Source of the DNA: JAJRXR01 sp041987545
GTDB taxonomy: Bacteria; Planctomycetota; Phycisphaerae; Phycisphaerales; UBA1924
Assembly: GCA_041987545.1 (NCBI GenBank)
Contig: JBHIWH010000001.1
Coordinates: 248,001-312,000 of the forward strand
Length of the DNA: 64,000 nt
Reading direction: 5' to 3'
Shown here: positions 1-8,165 of the stretch, one piece after another
Numbering within the stretch: the stretch's first letter is position 1
How the letters are laid out: each line of letters begins with the position of its first letter
The notes under the pieces: model-generated
What the model was told of the DNA's origin: nothing
The model's input: the letters and a program-made list of their open reading frames with translations, nothing else
Databases searched by the model: none
Translations under genes and position numbers: made by a program

Positions 1-710
1 AGGCCCCGCGTCAGCGTCTGCGCCCGCTCGGCGATCCGCTCGGACGCCGTCTCGGCCTCCGCGACCACCCGCGTCGAACGCTCCTCAAGCTCGCCCAGGC
101 GCGACTCGAGCGACGCGGCCAGCTCCTCGAGCTTCTCCGCGTGCCGCAGCGCCGTCTGCTCGGCCGTCACCAGACGCTGCTCGGCCTGGTTCGCCCGCGA
201 CTCGAACGTGTCGAACACGCCCGCGAGCCTCGCCTCGAGCGCCTCGAGCCGTTCGGCGACGTTCTTGTCGATGTTCTTGTCCAGCTCCTCGACCCGGCGC
301 GCCCGGGCGGCCGCCTCCTCGATCGCGGCGCTGGTCCGCTCGATCCGCTCGTCGAACATCTTGACGAGCTTGGCGCCCGCCTCGATCTTGGTGCGCAGGT
401 CCTGCCCCGCCGCCCGCGACTCCTCGACCAGCACGTGCGCGCTCTGTGCGCTCGTCCGGAGCGTGTCGCCCGAGCCGGACGCCTCGCGGATGAGCGCCTT
501 GAGCGTCTCCGAGTACCGGGTGAACGCGTTCTGGTCGATCACCCGGGGCGTCAGGAAGACGTCCTCGATCGAGCCCTGGCCCGGCGGCATCGCGAAGGGC
601 AGACGCGGGCCCGCCTCGACGGCGCTGTCGGGGAACGCGGTGTCCGGGGGCGTCTGGAACTGCGTCTGGTCGGCGGTCTGAGAGTCGTTCTGGGTCGCCT
701 GATCGCTCAT
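1..710 (-). CDS. Coiled-coil protein, 3' end cut by window edge
   Basis: The reading frame opens with ATG at 710 and runs off the left edge without a stop, so at least 236 residues are visible. It begins MSDQATQNDSQ, followed by a Pro/Gln-rich stretch of about 60 residues. The rest is almost entirely charged heptad-like sequence rich in Glu, Ala, Arg and Leu, typical of a long coiled coil. No signal peptide or membrane segment is seen in the visible part. The plus-strand reading of the same DNA gives only low-complexity Ser/Ala/Arg sequence and is rejected. It is divergent from the rluB-like gene. The function is not recognised. It could be a cytoplasmic structural or chemotaxis-like coiled-coil protein. 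Confidence 0.7.
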   Translation of the reverse strand, partial: MSDQATQNDSQTADQTQFQTPPDTAFPDSAVEAGPRLPFAMPPGQGSIEDVFLTPRVIDQNAFTRYSETLKALIREASGSGDTLRTSAQSAHVLVEESRAAGQDLRTKIEAGAKLVKMFDERIERTSAAIEEAAARARRVEELDKNIDKNVAERLEALEARLAGVFDTFESRANQAEQRLVTAEQTALRHAEKLEELAASLESRLGELEERSTRVVAEAETASERIAERAQTLTRG

Positions 711-807
711 TTGGAGGCCTTCCATGCCGATGCGAGGGAGTGTCATCGTGCGCGCGGCATGGTACACCACGGGCGGGGGGCCGTCCCGGCCGCGCTAGCA
801 TCCACAG

Positions 808-1854
808 ATGCCCCCCGGCAAAGGACATCCGAACCGCCCCGACGACCTGCGGGACGCCTCCAGGGGCGAGCGGCTGCAGCGTGTCCTGGCCGACGCGGGC
901 GTCGCCTCCCGCCGCGCGTGCGAGGAGCTGATCGAGGCCGGCGCCGTCGAGGTCAACGGGCGCGTCGTCAGCACGCTCCCGGCCTGGGTCGATCCGACAA
1001 CCGACAGGATCGTTGTGGACGGGCGACCCCTGCCCAAGCCCGAACGCCACGTGTACGTGATGCTCAACAAGCCGTCGCGCGTGCTCTCGACCGTCGAGGA
1101 CGAGCCGGGCGCCGACCGCAAGACCGTGCTCGACCTGGTCGATCACCCCGAGCGGGCGAGGCTGTTCCCGGTCGGGCGCCTCGACTACGAGTCGCTCGGC
1201 CTCGTCCTGCTCACAAACGACGGGGCGCTGGCCAACCGCGTCACGCACCCGAGCTACGGCGTGCCCAAGACGTACCGCGTCGTGGTCAAGGGCGACCTCG
1301 ACGACGAAGCGGCAAAGGAGATCGAGCGCGGGATCTACCTGGCCGAGCGGAAGGCCGGGCGCACCGTCGGCGCGGCCCGGACGGCCCACGTCGAGCTGGC
1401 GATCCTGAGGCGCGACCGGGAGACGACCTCCCTGGAGATCACGCTCCGCGAGGGGCGCAACCGACAGGTCCGTCGCATGCTGGCGGCGGTCGGCTTCCCG
1501 GTGAAGAAGCTCGAGCGCGTCGCGATCGGGCCCCTGCGGCTCAAGGGCGTGGCCCGGGGCGCCTGGCGGGAGCTGACGAGCCAGGAGGTCCAGGCCCTGC
1601 GGCGGGCGGCGGCGGCGCCGGGCGGGGGCAAGCAGGGCGCCGGCAAGACAGGCAAGAAGAAGAGCGCCCAGCAGGGATCTACGCAGGGCCCAAAGCAGGG
1701 CCAGAAGCGACGGGACGGCAGAAAGACGCCCCCCCAGACCGCCGACGAAGGGGGCAAGGCGCCCCGGGTCTCGCGGCGGTCGGTCAAGGACGCGGCCCAC
1801 CGGGCCGGGCGGCAGTCGGGCGGCACGGGCAAGGGCGGGCGCACGCGGGGCTGA
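808..1854 (+). CDS. rluB: 23S rRNA pseudouridine synthase, RluB/RsuA family
   Basis: The family isomerises a specific uridine to pseudouridine in ribosomal RNA. An S4 RNA-binding domain spans roughly residues 20-66 (ERLQRVLADAGVASRRACEE). The catalytic segment GRLDYESLGL carries the nucleophilic Asp at residue 126, and a later RQVRRML segment is also typical of RsuA/RluB proteins. The protein is 348 aa. The catalytic core ends near residue 250 and is followed by a Lys/Arg/Gly/Gln-rich basic tail of about 100 residues, probably disordered and RNA-binding. The gene is followed after one base by the YihY-like gene, so the two are probably co-transcribed. RluE or RluF specificity cannot be excluded from sequence alone. 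Confidence 0.9.
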   Translation: MPPGKGHPNRPDDLRDASRGERLQRVLADAGVASRRACEELIEAGAVEVNGRVVSTLPAWVDPTTDRIVVDGRPLPKPERHVYVMLNKPSRVLSTVEDEPGADRKTVLDLVDHPERARLFPVGRLDYESLGLVLLTNDGALANRVTHPSYGVPKTYRVVVKGDLDDEAAKEIERGIYLAERKAGRTVGAARTAHVELAILRRDRETTSLEITLREGRNRQVRRMLAAVGFPVKKLERVAIGPLRLKGVARGAWRELTSQEVQALRRAAAAPGGGKQGAGKTGKKKSAQQGSTQGPKQGQKRRDGRKTPPQTADEGGKAPRVSRRSVKDAAHRAGRQSGGTGKGGRTRG

Positions 1855-1855
1855 G

Positions 1856-3397
1856 ATGGCCGACGAGACGAGGCAGCATCTGGACGAGGCCGAGCAGCTG
1901 ACGCGGACGGTGTCCGTGATCCGCGCCGGTCTGCGCGGGCTGTACAAATCGGGCCTGCCCCGGATGGCCGCGGCCCTGGCGTACCGCACGATCTTCAGCA
2001 TCATCCCCGTGCTCGCGATCGCCCTGGTGATCGCCTCCGGGCTGATCTCGCCCGAGCAGGTGCGCGAGAGCTTCACGAAGATCATGGACTACGCGGGCTT
2101 CCAGACGATCGTCGTCACGACCGACGACGGGGAGTCGTCGCTGGAGTTCGTGGGCCCGCCCGCGCCGCCGCCCGAGGCGGACACCGCCGGGCCTGAAGAC
2201 GAACCCGACGCCGCCGGCGGTGTCGCCGCGGGCGACGAGGCCGAGGGCCCGGCCGGGGAATCGGTCGCCGCCATCGACGAGCTGCTGACCAATCTCGTCG
2301 ATCGAGTCAGCTCGAGCCTTGGCGCGATCAACCGGGGCTGGATCGGGTTCATCTCGGCGGGCGTGTTCATCTACGCCGCGTTGTCGCTGTTCCTCGAGAT
2401 CGAGCGCTCGTTCAACCAGATCTACCGCGTGCAGCGCGGCCGCGGCTGGGTCGCGCGCCTGCTCCTGTACTGGACCATGATGACGCTCGGGGCGATCCTG
2501 CTCCTGGCGACGTTCTCGGTCAGCCAGAGGTTCACCGAGTGGGTCGAGGCGATCCTCGGCGGGACCGCGGGCAGCCGCTGGACACTGGGCCTGGCCGGCT
2601 ACGGCGTGACCGTTCTGATCTCGACCCTGCTGCTGTGGATCCTGTACACGACCGTGCCCAACGTCCGCGTCGCGGCCAGGCCCGCGCTGGTCGGCGCGTT
2701 CCTGGCGGCGATCGTCTGGGAGCTGGGCAAGTGGGGGTTCACCCAGTACATCGCGTACTCGACGGCGTACGCCAGGTTCTACGGCTCGCTCGCGCTGCTG
2801 CCGCTGTTCTTGCTGTGGGTCTACGTCACGTGGCTGATCACGCTCTTCGGTCTGCAGGTGACGTACGCGCTCGAGCACTTCAGCGAGCTGCGCGACCCGC
2901 AGCCGCCGGCGGACTACAAGCCCGCGGTCCTGGACCCGGCGATGATCCTGCTCGTCGCCTCCTCGGTCGCCCGCCGCTTCGAGGGCGGCAAGGACGCGAG
3001 CCCGGCGGAGGTCGGTTCCGAGCTTGGCATCGACGACGACGTGGTCGAGCGGATGTGCGGCGCGCTGGACAAGGCCCAGATCCTGCACCGCGTCGAGTCG
3101 GACACGCCCGGCGAGCGGTACACGATGGCGGCGCCGCCCGCGAGCGTGAAGGCCCGCGACGTGTTCAACGTCGGGCTGGGTCTGGCGGGCAAGGAGTCGC
3201 CGGTCATCGGCGAGCTGGACCGCGTCCGGGCCGAGACACTGGGCGAGCGGAGCCTGGCCGACGTCGCCCCGGCGCCGAAGGGCCGGGCTTCTTCGGTCCC
3301 GTCCCCGCCGCAGCCCGCGGCCGAGCCCGCCGTCCAGACTGCCACCGACGCCGCGCCTCCCCCGGGCGCCGCCGCCGACCCCCAGCCGGGCGCCTGA
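1856..3397 (+). CDS. YihY/BrkB family inner-membrane protein
   Basis: This is a polytopic membrane protein of the YihY/virulence factor BrkB family, once misnamed ribonuclease BN. The N-terminal family segment (GLPRMAAALAYRTIFSIIP) begins near residue 34 and is followed by several hydrophobic helices, ending with the LLPLFLLWVYVTWLITLFG helix near residue 315-335. A roughly 55-residue acidic, Pro/Gly-rich insertion lies between the first two helices (about residues 80-135). A soluble C-terminal extension resembling a winged-helix domain (AMILLVASSVARRFEGG onwards) ends in an Ala/Pro-rich tail. It starts one base after the rluB-like stop, so translation is likely coupled. The transport substrate is unknown. 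Confidence 0.85.
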   Translation: MADETRQHLDEAEQLTRTVSVIRAGLRGLYKSGLPRMAAALAYRTIFSIIPVLAIALVIASGLISPEQVRESFTKIMDYAGFQTIVVTTDDGESSLEFVGPPAPPPEADTAGPEDEPDAAGGVAAGDEAEGPAGESVAAIDELLTNLVDRVSSSLGAINRGWIGFISAGVFIYAALSLFLEIERSFNQIYRVQRGRGWVARLLLYWTMMTLGAILLLATFSVSQRFTEWVEAILGGTAGSRWTLGLAGYGVTVLISTLLLWILYTTVPNVRVAARPALVGAFLAAIVWELGKWGFTQYIAYSTAYARFYGSLALLPLFLLWVYVTWLITLFGLQVTYALEHFSELRDPQPPADYKPAVLDPAMILLVASSVARRFEGGKDASPAEVGSELGIDDDVVERMCGALDKAQILHRVESDTPGERYTMAAPPASVKARDVFNVGLGLAGKESPVIGELDRVRAETLGERSLADVAPAPKGRASSVPSPPQPAAEPAVQTATDAAPPPGAAADPQPGA

Positions 3398-3467
3398 AAC
3401 GCCCGTCCCGGGCCCGTTCCCGCCCCCGGCGACCCGAAGGGGTGGGGGGCCTACCCTCCCCGTCCCG

Positions 3468-3905
3468 ATGCTCCCGCACCGCCTGACCGAGTTCACGATC
3501 TACCTGGCCCAGCGCCCCGGCGAGCTTGCCGGCGTGCTGGAGGCCGCCGCCGTCGCGGGTGTGGACATCCACGCCGTCGCGGCCGGCGAGCACAACGACC
3601 GGGGCATGGTCCACCTCATCGGCACGCCCGAGGAGGCCCTGCGGCACGTGATGGAGTCGCTGGTCGAGTCGGGCATCGGCCCGGTGGTCGAGTCGCCCGT
3701 GCTGGCCGTCGCGGTGGACAACCGCCCCGGGGCCGTCCGGGATATATCTGTTTTGATGGCCGACGCCCGTGTGAACATCCGGCGGGCGTACATGGCCAGC
3801 GGGATCGCGGGCCAGCCGAGCCTGTGCGTCTTCCGCTTCGACGACCCGGAGCGGGCGGCGGAGGTCATCGAGTCGATCGACTGGCCGGTGCAGAAGCGGG
3901 CGTGA
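3468..3905 (+). CDS. Tandem ACT-domain protein
   Basis: A 145-aa cytoplasmic protein made of two consecutive ACT-like regions. The first begins TEFTIYLAQRPGELAGVLEA. The second begins VAVDNRPGAVRDISVLMAD and continues with a strand-helix-strand pattern. Stand-alone ACT proteins usually bind an amino acid or other small ligand and act as regulatory modules. No catalytic domain is attached. It sits 70 bases after the YihY-like gene and just before nuoB. Which amino acid it binds cannot be told from the sequence. Confidence 0.8.
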   Translation: MLPHRLTEFTIYLAQRPGELAGVLEAAAVAGVDIHAVAAGEHNDRGMVHLIGTPEEALRHVMESLVESGIGPVVESPVLAVAVDNRPGAVRDISVLMADARVNIRRAYMASGIAGQPSLCVFRFDDPERAAEVIESIDWPVQKRA

Positions 3906-3993
3906 ATCCGCCGCGTCGCGGCGTCGATTTGGACAGTGGCGGGGGGGATCCGTAGGATCGGAAGGCCCCGGATGGGGCCCCGGGAGGTCACCC

Positions 3994-4563
3994 TTGGGCG
4001 TCGAAGCCGCACTCTCAACCGACATGGTGCTGACCACCCAGCTCAAGCGGGTGGTCAACTGGGCCCGCCGATCCAGCCTGTGGCCCATGCCCTTCGCGAC
4101 GGCGTGCTGCGGGATCGAGCTGATGGCGACGGCGTGCAGCCGGTACGACATCGCCCGCTTCGGCGCCGAGGCGATGCGGTTCAGCCCCCGCCAGGCCGAT
4201 CTGCTGATCGTCGCGGGTCGGATCTCGGTCAAGATGCTGCCGGTGCTGCAGCGGATCTACGAGCAGATGGCCGAGCCCAAGTGGGTGATCTCGATGGGCG
4301 CGTGCGCCTCGACGGGCGGCGTCTTCGACACGTACGCGACGGTGCAGGGCTGCGACCAGTTCATCCCGGTGGACGTGTACGTGCCCGGGTGCCCGCCGCG
4401 GCCCGAGCAGCTGCTCGAGGGCGTCATGGCGATCCAGCGCATCATCGACGAGGACGGCATCCCGCCCAAGGGCCCCGACGGCAAGCGCGTCCCACTCGGC
4501 ATCGCGCTGCAGCCCAACCACGCGGTGCGCCCGCAGCCGGCGCCCCTGGGCATGTCGATCTGA
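3994..4563 (+). CDS. nuoB: NADH-quinone oxidoreductase subunit B (orphan)
   Basis: NuoB carries the N2 iron-sulfur cluster of respiratory complex I, next to the quinone site in the peripheral arm. The four cluster-binding cysteines are present: the adjacent pair at residues 38-39 (TACCGIEL), Cys104 (MGACASTGG) and Cys133 (VPGCPPRPEQ). At 189 aa the length is normal. The start is a TTG at 3994, chosen because GGGAGGT lies 5-6 bases upstream and the protein then begins close to the conserved core. No other nuo gene is nearby, which is unusual because nuoB is normally inside a nuoA-N operon. The ACT gene lies upstream, and a minus-strand terminator and gene lie downstream. Confidence 0.93.
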   Translation: MGVEAALSTDMVLTTQLKRVVNWARRSSLWPMPFATACCGIELMATACSRYDIARFGAEAMRFSPRQADLLIVAGRISVKMLPVLQRIYEQMAEPKWVISMGACASTGGVFDTYATVQGCDQFIPVDVYVPGCPPRPEQLLEGVMAIQRIIDEDGIPPKGPDGKRVPLGIALQPNHAVRPQPAPLGMSI

Positions 4564-4637
4564 GGTCGGCTCACTGACAGAGCTCTCACGGACAGGCGTC
4601 GGCCACCGCGTTTTGCGGTGTCACTATGCGCGCACTG

Positions 4638-4675
4638 AAAACAACCGCCCGGGCGCGGCAACGCCCGGGCGGTTG
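4638..4675 (-). terminator. Rho-independent terminator of PEP-CTERM gene A
   Basis: A perfect 14-bp inverted repeat (4642-4655 with 4662-4675) encloses a six-base loop. Read on the minus strand, the stem is followed by TTTTC. It lies about 60 bases beyond the stop of the minus-strand gene ending at 4737. It may also stop plus-strand transcription leaving nuoB. Confidence 0.8.
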
Positions 4676-4736
4676 GAGTGATCACTGTGCGGAGCACGGG
4701 GTCACGAGGCTCCCGCACGTGAGGGTGAGCAGAGAC

Positions 4737-5342
4737 TCAGCGGCGCCGACGCGTCGCGACCAGGCCGCCCACGCCCAGCATCGCCAGCGCGCCCGGCGAG
4801 GGGATCGCGGCGGTCCGGAGGGTGAGCTGGCTGCCGGCGGCGTGCCAGCCCTCGGGGCCGGCGAAGAGGTTGGCGTCGGCGAAGAACTCGATGAAGACCT
4901 CGCCGCCCGTCAGCACGACGTCCATGCCGTCGAGCGTCAGGTCATGGATGGCGAAGGAGGCCTGGCCCGGGCCGATCTGGTTCTGGCCGGAGAACGGGTC
5001 GATGATCACGCCATCGCCGTCGGCGTTGACGATCGCGATCTTGAGACCCGACAAGGGCATGGTCTGCTGGCTGGACGCGTCCAGGTCCCAGCCGAGGCCG
5101 ACGAGGCGCTGGTCCTCGCCCAGGTCGGCGCCCAGGACGTGGTTCCAGACGCTGCCCTGGGTGTTGTTGTGCACCGCGCCGGCGACGTCGAACAGGTGCA
5201 CGAAGCTCTCGGTCGCGGGCGAGGCGAGGGTGGGCGTCGCGTTGACGCTGATGCCCGAGGCCTGCTCGATCTGGCCCTGGGCCAGGCCCGCGCCCAGCGC
5301 GAGCCCGAGGCAGGCGGCCGCGTGACTTGCTGTCATTCTCAT
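4737..5342 (-). CDS. Exported PEP-CTERM-like protein, paralogue A
   Basis: This gene encodes an exported protein of about 201 aa with an N-terminal signal peptide (hydrophobic stretch ending near AGLAQGQ). Its C-terminal sorting tail reads PSPGALAMLGVGGLV followed by four Arg after a Thr, the PEP-CTERM pattern (short Pro motif, hydrophobic helix, Arg cluster) that an exosortase would process. The body shares motifs with the next two minus-strand genes: a GWDL segment, a hydrophobic IVNADGDGV segment and the FADANLFAG segment near the C-terminus. The start at 5342 is preferred because AGGAG lies 9 bases upstream. The ATG at 5351 touches the AGGAG directly. The function is unknown, probably a cell-envelope or extracellular-matrix protein. 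Confidence 0.8.
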   Translation of the reverse strand: MRMTASHAAACLGLALGAGLAQGQIEQASGISVNATPTLASPATESFVHLFDVAGAVHNNTQGSVWNHVLGADLGEDQRLVGLGWDLDASSQQTMPLSGLKIAIVNADGDGVIIDPFSGQNQIGPGQASFAIHDLTLDGMDVVLTGGEVFIEFFADANLFAGPEGWHAAGSQLTLRTAAIPSPGALAMLGVGGLVATRRRR

Positions 5343-5627
5343 GGTTCTCATCTCCTTATCGAGGGTGCGACGTCCGAACAGACCGACAGCGGGCGGTGGG
5401 GTCGCGAGCGGCTCCCGTAAGCCGCGGTCCCCCTCGTTCGCTCATCCGCGCCCGGCTCGACTCAGTGATCCCTCGCGCCCCCGGGTCTCGTGGGGCGCGG
5501 TCGGCCTCGTGCCGACACGTGTCCAATAAACACGACGCACGACGACTCGCAAGCGATGTGCGCCGATTTCTTCTCCATCTTCACTCACACGTCCAAGTTC
5601 ACACGCGCGCCGTGCGCGCGCACGACA

Positions 5628-5652
5628 ACGGGGCGCCCGTCGGACGCCCCGT
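5628..5652 (-). terminator. Possible terminator hairpin of paralogue B
   Basis: An 8-bp stem (5628-5635 with 5645-5652) lies about 30 bases beyond the stop of the minus-strand gene ending at 5683. No clear T run follows it, so this is weak compared with the hairpins of the two neighbouring paralogues. The rest of 5343-5682 shows no gene. Confidence 0.35.
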
Positions 5653-5682
5653 CGTTGAGTGTGCGCGTTGTTCGTTCGGCGA

Positions 5683-6285
5683 CTAGCGGCGGCGGCGTCT
5701 GGCCACGAGCAGGCCAGCGGTGGCCAGCGCGCCAAGCGTGCCCGGCGCGGGCGTCGGCGTCAGCTCGAGCGTGATGAAGCTCTCCTCGGCGTACACGCCC
5801 TCGGACGAGGCCGAGTAGGCCTGATCAAAGAACAGCTCGATGTACACGTCCTCGCCGTTCAGGTCGAAGGCCAGGCCCATCTCCTCCAGGTCGTAGAACG
5901 ACGAGGTGACCTCGCCGAAGCCGGGCGAGTCGAGGCCCGCGAAGGGGGAGAACGTCACGCCCTCGCCCGCGGCGTTGAAGACCGCGATGCGGAGCTCGCT
6001 CAGATGCACGTCGGCGAACGTCGTCGCGCCCAGGTCCCACGAGAGGCCTGTGAGGCGGAGGTCCGAGCGGCCGTAGTCGGCGTGCAGGAGGTTGTTGTCC
6101 GTCGAGCCCAGGACGTCGAAGTGGGCGTGCCCGGCCAGGGAGATGGCGCTCTGGTCGAGCGAGCCCTCGGGGGTCTTCTCGGCGGGGCCGGGCTTGATCG
6201 AGAGGCCGGAAATCGCCGCCACGTCCGCGGAGGCGAGGGCCGCCGGGATCGCGAGCGCGGCGAGTGCGGCAAGTGTGGAACGCAT
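5683..6285 (-). CDS. Exported PEP-CTERM-like protein, paralogue B
   Basis: An exported protein of 200 aa. The signal peptide is MRSTLAALAALAIPAALASA, and the C-terminus reads PTPAPGTLGALATAGLLVA followed by five Arg, a PEP-CTERM-like sorting tail. The middle shares the paralogue pattern: GLSWDLG, LRIAVFNAAGEGV with a following FSPFAG, and an acidic C-terminal strand region. The start at 6285 is chosen because AGGAG lies 10 bases upstream and a signal peptide follows directly. A longer in-frame ATG at 6375 adds 30 residues of Arg/Pro-rich sequence that looks non-coding. It is the middle gene of three tandem paralogues. The function is unknown. Confidence 0.8.
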   Translation of the reverse strand: MRSTLAALAALAIPAALASADVAAISGLSIKPGPAEKTPEGSLDQSAISLAGHAHFDVLGSTDNNLLHADYGRSDLRLTGLSWDLGATTFADVHLSELRIAVFNAAGEGVTFSPFAGLDSPGFGEVTSSFYDLEEMGLAFDLNGEDVYIELFFDQAYSASSEGVYAEESFITLELTPTPAPGTLGALATAGLLVARRRRR

Positions 6286-6523
6286 CGGGTTGTCTCTCCT
6301 GACCGGCGTGGCGCACCGTCGTCGTCGCCGGGGGTCGTGGGGCGTCTGTGGGGCCCCGCCCGGTCGTGTGCGCACGCCGTGTCGGCTTGCTGCGTGGTGT
6401 CGGGGCGACGGGGGCGCGGGCCCTCGGCGCCGGTCGCCGGGCGCACGGCCCGCGACCGGGTCAACTAGACCCCATATCCGCGGGAACGCCAGTGATTTGG
6501 GGGGATTCCCGGTCCTGGGCGCG

Positions 6524-6565
6524 CAAAAAGAGCCGCCGCGGAGCGACGAGTCGCGTCCGCGGCGG
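6524..6565 (-). terminator. Rho-independent terminator of paralogue C
   Basis: A 10-bp perfect stem (6533-6542 with 6556-6565) has a smaller nested stem (6543-6547 with 6550-6554) at its tip. On the minus strand the stem is followed by CTTTTTG. It lies 48 bases beyond the stop of the gene ending at 6613. Confidence 0.8.
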
Positions 6566-6612
6566 GGTGGTGTTGGGGGTGTGGAGTCTGAGTTCTGACA
6601 GGAGCGTGGGCG

Positions 6613-7209
6613 TTAGCGCCGGCGGCGGCGGGCGACCGCGAGGCCGCCGAGGCCCATGAGGGCCATCGAGCCCGGGGCGGGGACGACGCCGATCTCGATG
6701 ATGGACTCCTGGGTGTGGGAGGCCTCCTGGCCGGCGAAGAGGTTCCGGTCGGTGTGGAACTCGACGAGGATCATGCCGTCGGAGACATCGAAGTCCCAGC
6801 CCATGGCGGTCAGGTCGATGTAGCCGGAGGTGTAGCCCATGCCGGACTGGTCAAGGTCGTAGGGGCTGAGGGTGACGCCGTCGCCGGCGGAGTTGACGAT
6901 CGAGATGCGGATGTCGGACAGGTAGGCGGGGGCGAAGGCGAAGGAGCCGAGGTCCCAGCCGATGGAGCCGACGCTCAGGGGGCCGGCGCCGACGTCGAGC
7001 TTGGCGACGTTGTTGAAGCCGGAGCCCTGGGTGGCGTTGTGGATGAAGTTGCCGATACCGACAGTCTTGACGCCTTCGCCGGCGGCGACGGCGACGTTGG
7101 TCTGGGCGCCGTTGACGGCGAGCCCGGACGACGAAACGACGTCGGCCTGGGCAGCGCCCGCCAGGGTGGTGATGGCGCCGGCAGCGAGAATCATGGTGCG
7201 AGTCGTCAT
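6613..7209 (-). CDS. Exported PEP-CTERM-like protein, paralogue C
   Basis: An exported protein of 198 aa. An N-terminal signal peptide ends near LAGAAQA, and the C-terminal tail is VVPAPGSMALMGLGGLAVA followed by five Arg. Its core clearly matches paralogue A: SSGLAVNG near the N-terminus, HNATQGSGFNNV, GWDLG, IVNSAGDGV followed by SPYD, and DRNLFAGQEA. AGGAG lies 9 bases before the ATG at 7209. With the two genes downstream it forms a family of three tandem duplicates, each with its own start signal. The family looks secreted or surface-attached. No enzyme motif is visible. Confidence 0.82.
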   Translation of the reverse strand: MTTRTMILAAGAITTLAGAAQADVVSSSGLAVNGAQTNVAVAAGEGVKTVGIGNFIHNATQGSGFNNVAKLDVGAGPLSVGSIGWDLGSFAFAPAYLSDIRISIVNSAGDGVTLSPYDLDQSGMGYTSGYIDLTAMGWDFDVSDGMILVEFHTDRNLFAGQEASHTQESIIEIGVVPAPGSMALMGLGGLAVARRRRR

Positions 7210-7709
7210 TGTCTCATCTCCTCGTGTGTCTGGACCGACAGCGGTCCCGGCTCTGGGTATGACGCCCCGGTCTGCACAAACCGATCGCGCCGGCCCCTCG
7301 GCCGCGTCTCAAAACCCATCACGTCATTGCGGGTCGTCTCGTCTCGTGACCCGAACGGTGATCTCTCTCGACCCCCCCGGCGGCAGGACCCGGTCGGGGG
7401 GCGTCACGCCGCGTGTGCCGCGTGACCGTCGCAACTGGACACGCGCCGGCGCCGATTGCAAGACAATCGCGTAGGTTTCAGTTGCAGAAGGGGTTGCGCG
7501 CGTTTGCCGACCGGTTTTCTCGGAGGACCCCCGCCGGTATAACCGGCGCGGTCCTCACCGGCGGGATCGGCCGCGCACGCCGACGCCCGCCCGGGCGCGG
7601 GCGGCGATCCGCCCACGCCAGACGCGAGGGTCGTGCGGGCGCGCGACGACACGCCCCCGGTGATCGATCAGCGGCGGCGGGTCCGAGAGTGTGGGTTGGG
7701 TCTTGCGGG
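7210..7709. other. 500-bp intergenic region with nested inverted repeats
   Basis: No convincing gene lies between the start of paralogue C and the stop of rpmH. Nested inverted repeats are present: 7431-7437 with 7479-7485 (GCAACTG/CAGTTGC) enclosing 7453-7458 with 7464-7469 (CGATTG/CAATCG). A separate 6-bp hairpin lies at 7533-7547, with outer arms GGACC/GGTCC. RNase P protein (rnpA), usually just downstream of rpmH, is not encoded here on either strand. Confidence 0.5.
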
Positions 7710-7850
7710 CTAGAGGCCCTTGGCGGTGATGCGGCGGCCCCGGCGGCGGCGCCCGTTGATGATCTTGCGGCCGGACTTGGTCTTCATCCGGGCGCGGAAG
7801 CCGACCTTGCGGCGGCGCTTCACGTTGCTGGTTCGCCTGGGGTAGTGCAT
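7710..7850 (-). CDS. rpmH: 50S ribosomal protein L34
   Basis: A 46-aa, extremely basic protein beginning MHYPRRTSNVKRRRKVGF and ending RRGRRITAKGL. The NxKRxRxxGFRxRMxTxxGRxxxxxRRxxGR pattern is the signature of L34, a structural component of the large ribosomal subunit. The start at 7850 is fixed by the family length. The much longer open frame extending to 8453 is only the GC-rich continuation upstream. It is divergent from rnc across a 315-bp spacer. Unlike the usual bacterial rpmH-rnpA arrangement, no rnpA follows. Confidence 0.92.
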   Translation of the reverse strand: MHYPRRTSNVKRRRKVGFRARMKTKSGRKIINGRRRRGRRITAKGL

Positions 7851-8165
7851 GCTCGGTCTCCGCGGGCTCTGCGGCGGGGCTGGCCCGCCGGGCCCCAAGG
7901 GTAGGCCGCCCACCCCGCCCCGGGCCAGTCCGAGAAGGACCCGGGCCCCCCCGGGGGACCGTCTGGCGGGGCCCGGGGCGTGGATCGCCCGCGGCCCGCG
8001 GCTGGATCGGGGGCGGATCCGGGCCGATGTGCTACTGTTGAAGGAGCCCCGGACAGGCGTTGAGCCGGGGAGGCTTGGCCGCGACCGCTCGTCACGCCGC
8101 CGGAATCCCGGCCGAGTGACGAGCGACCGCGTCCCCCCCGCGAGGGGGTACGGACGGGTCGTTGT
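7851..8165. promoter_or_regulatory. Divergent rpmH/rnc intergenic region
   Basis: This 315-bp stretch separates the divergent starts of rpmH and rnc and must hold promoters for both. I could not identify convincing -35/-10 pairs in this very GC-rich sequence and found no protein-coding signal. The rnc ATG has no strong ribosome-binding site. Confidence 0.4.

Noticed and set aside
85..2085. Long minus-strand open frame over the coiled-coil, rluB and YihY genes
   Set aside because: It is out of frame with recognisable proteins on both strands and shows only Arg/Pro/Ala-rich low-complexity sequence, a GC-rich shadow.
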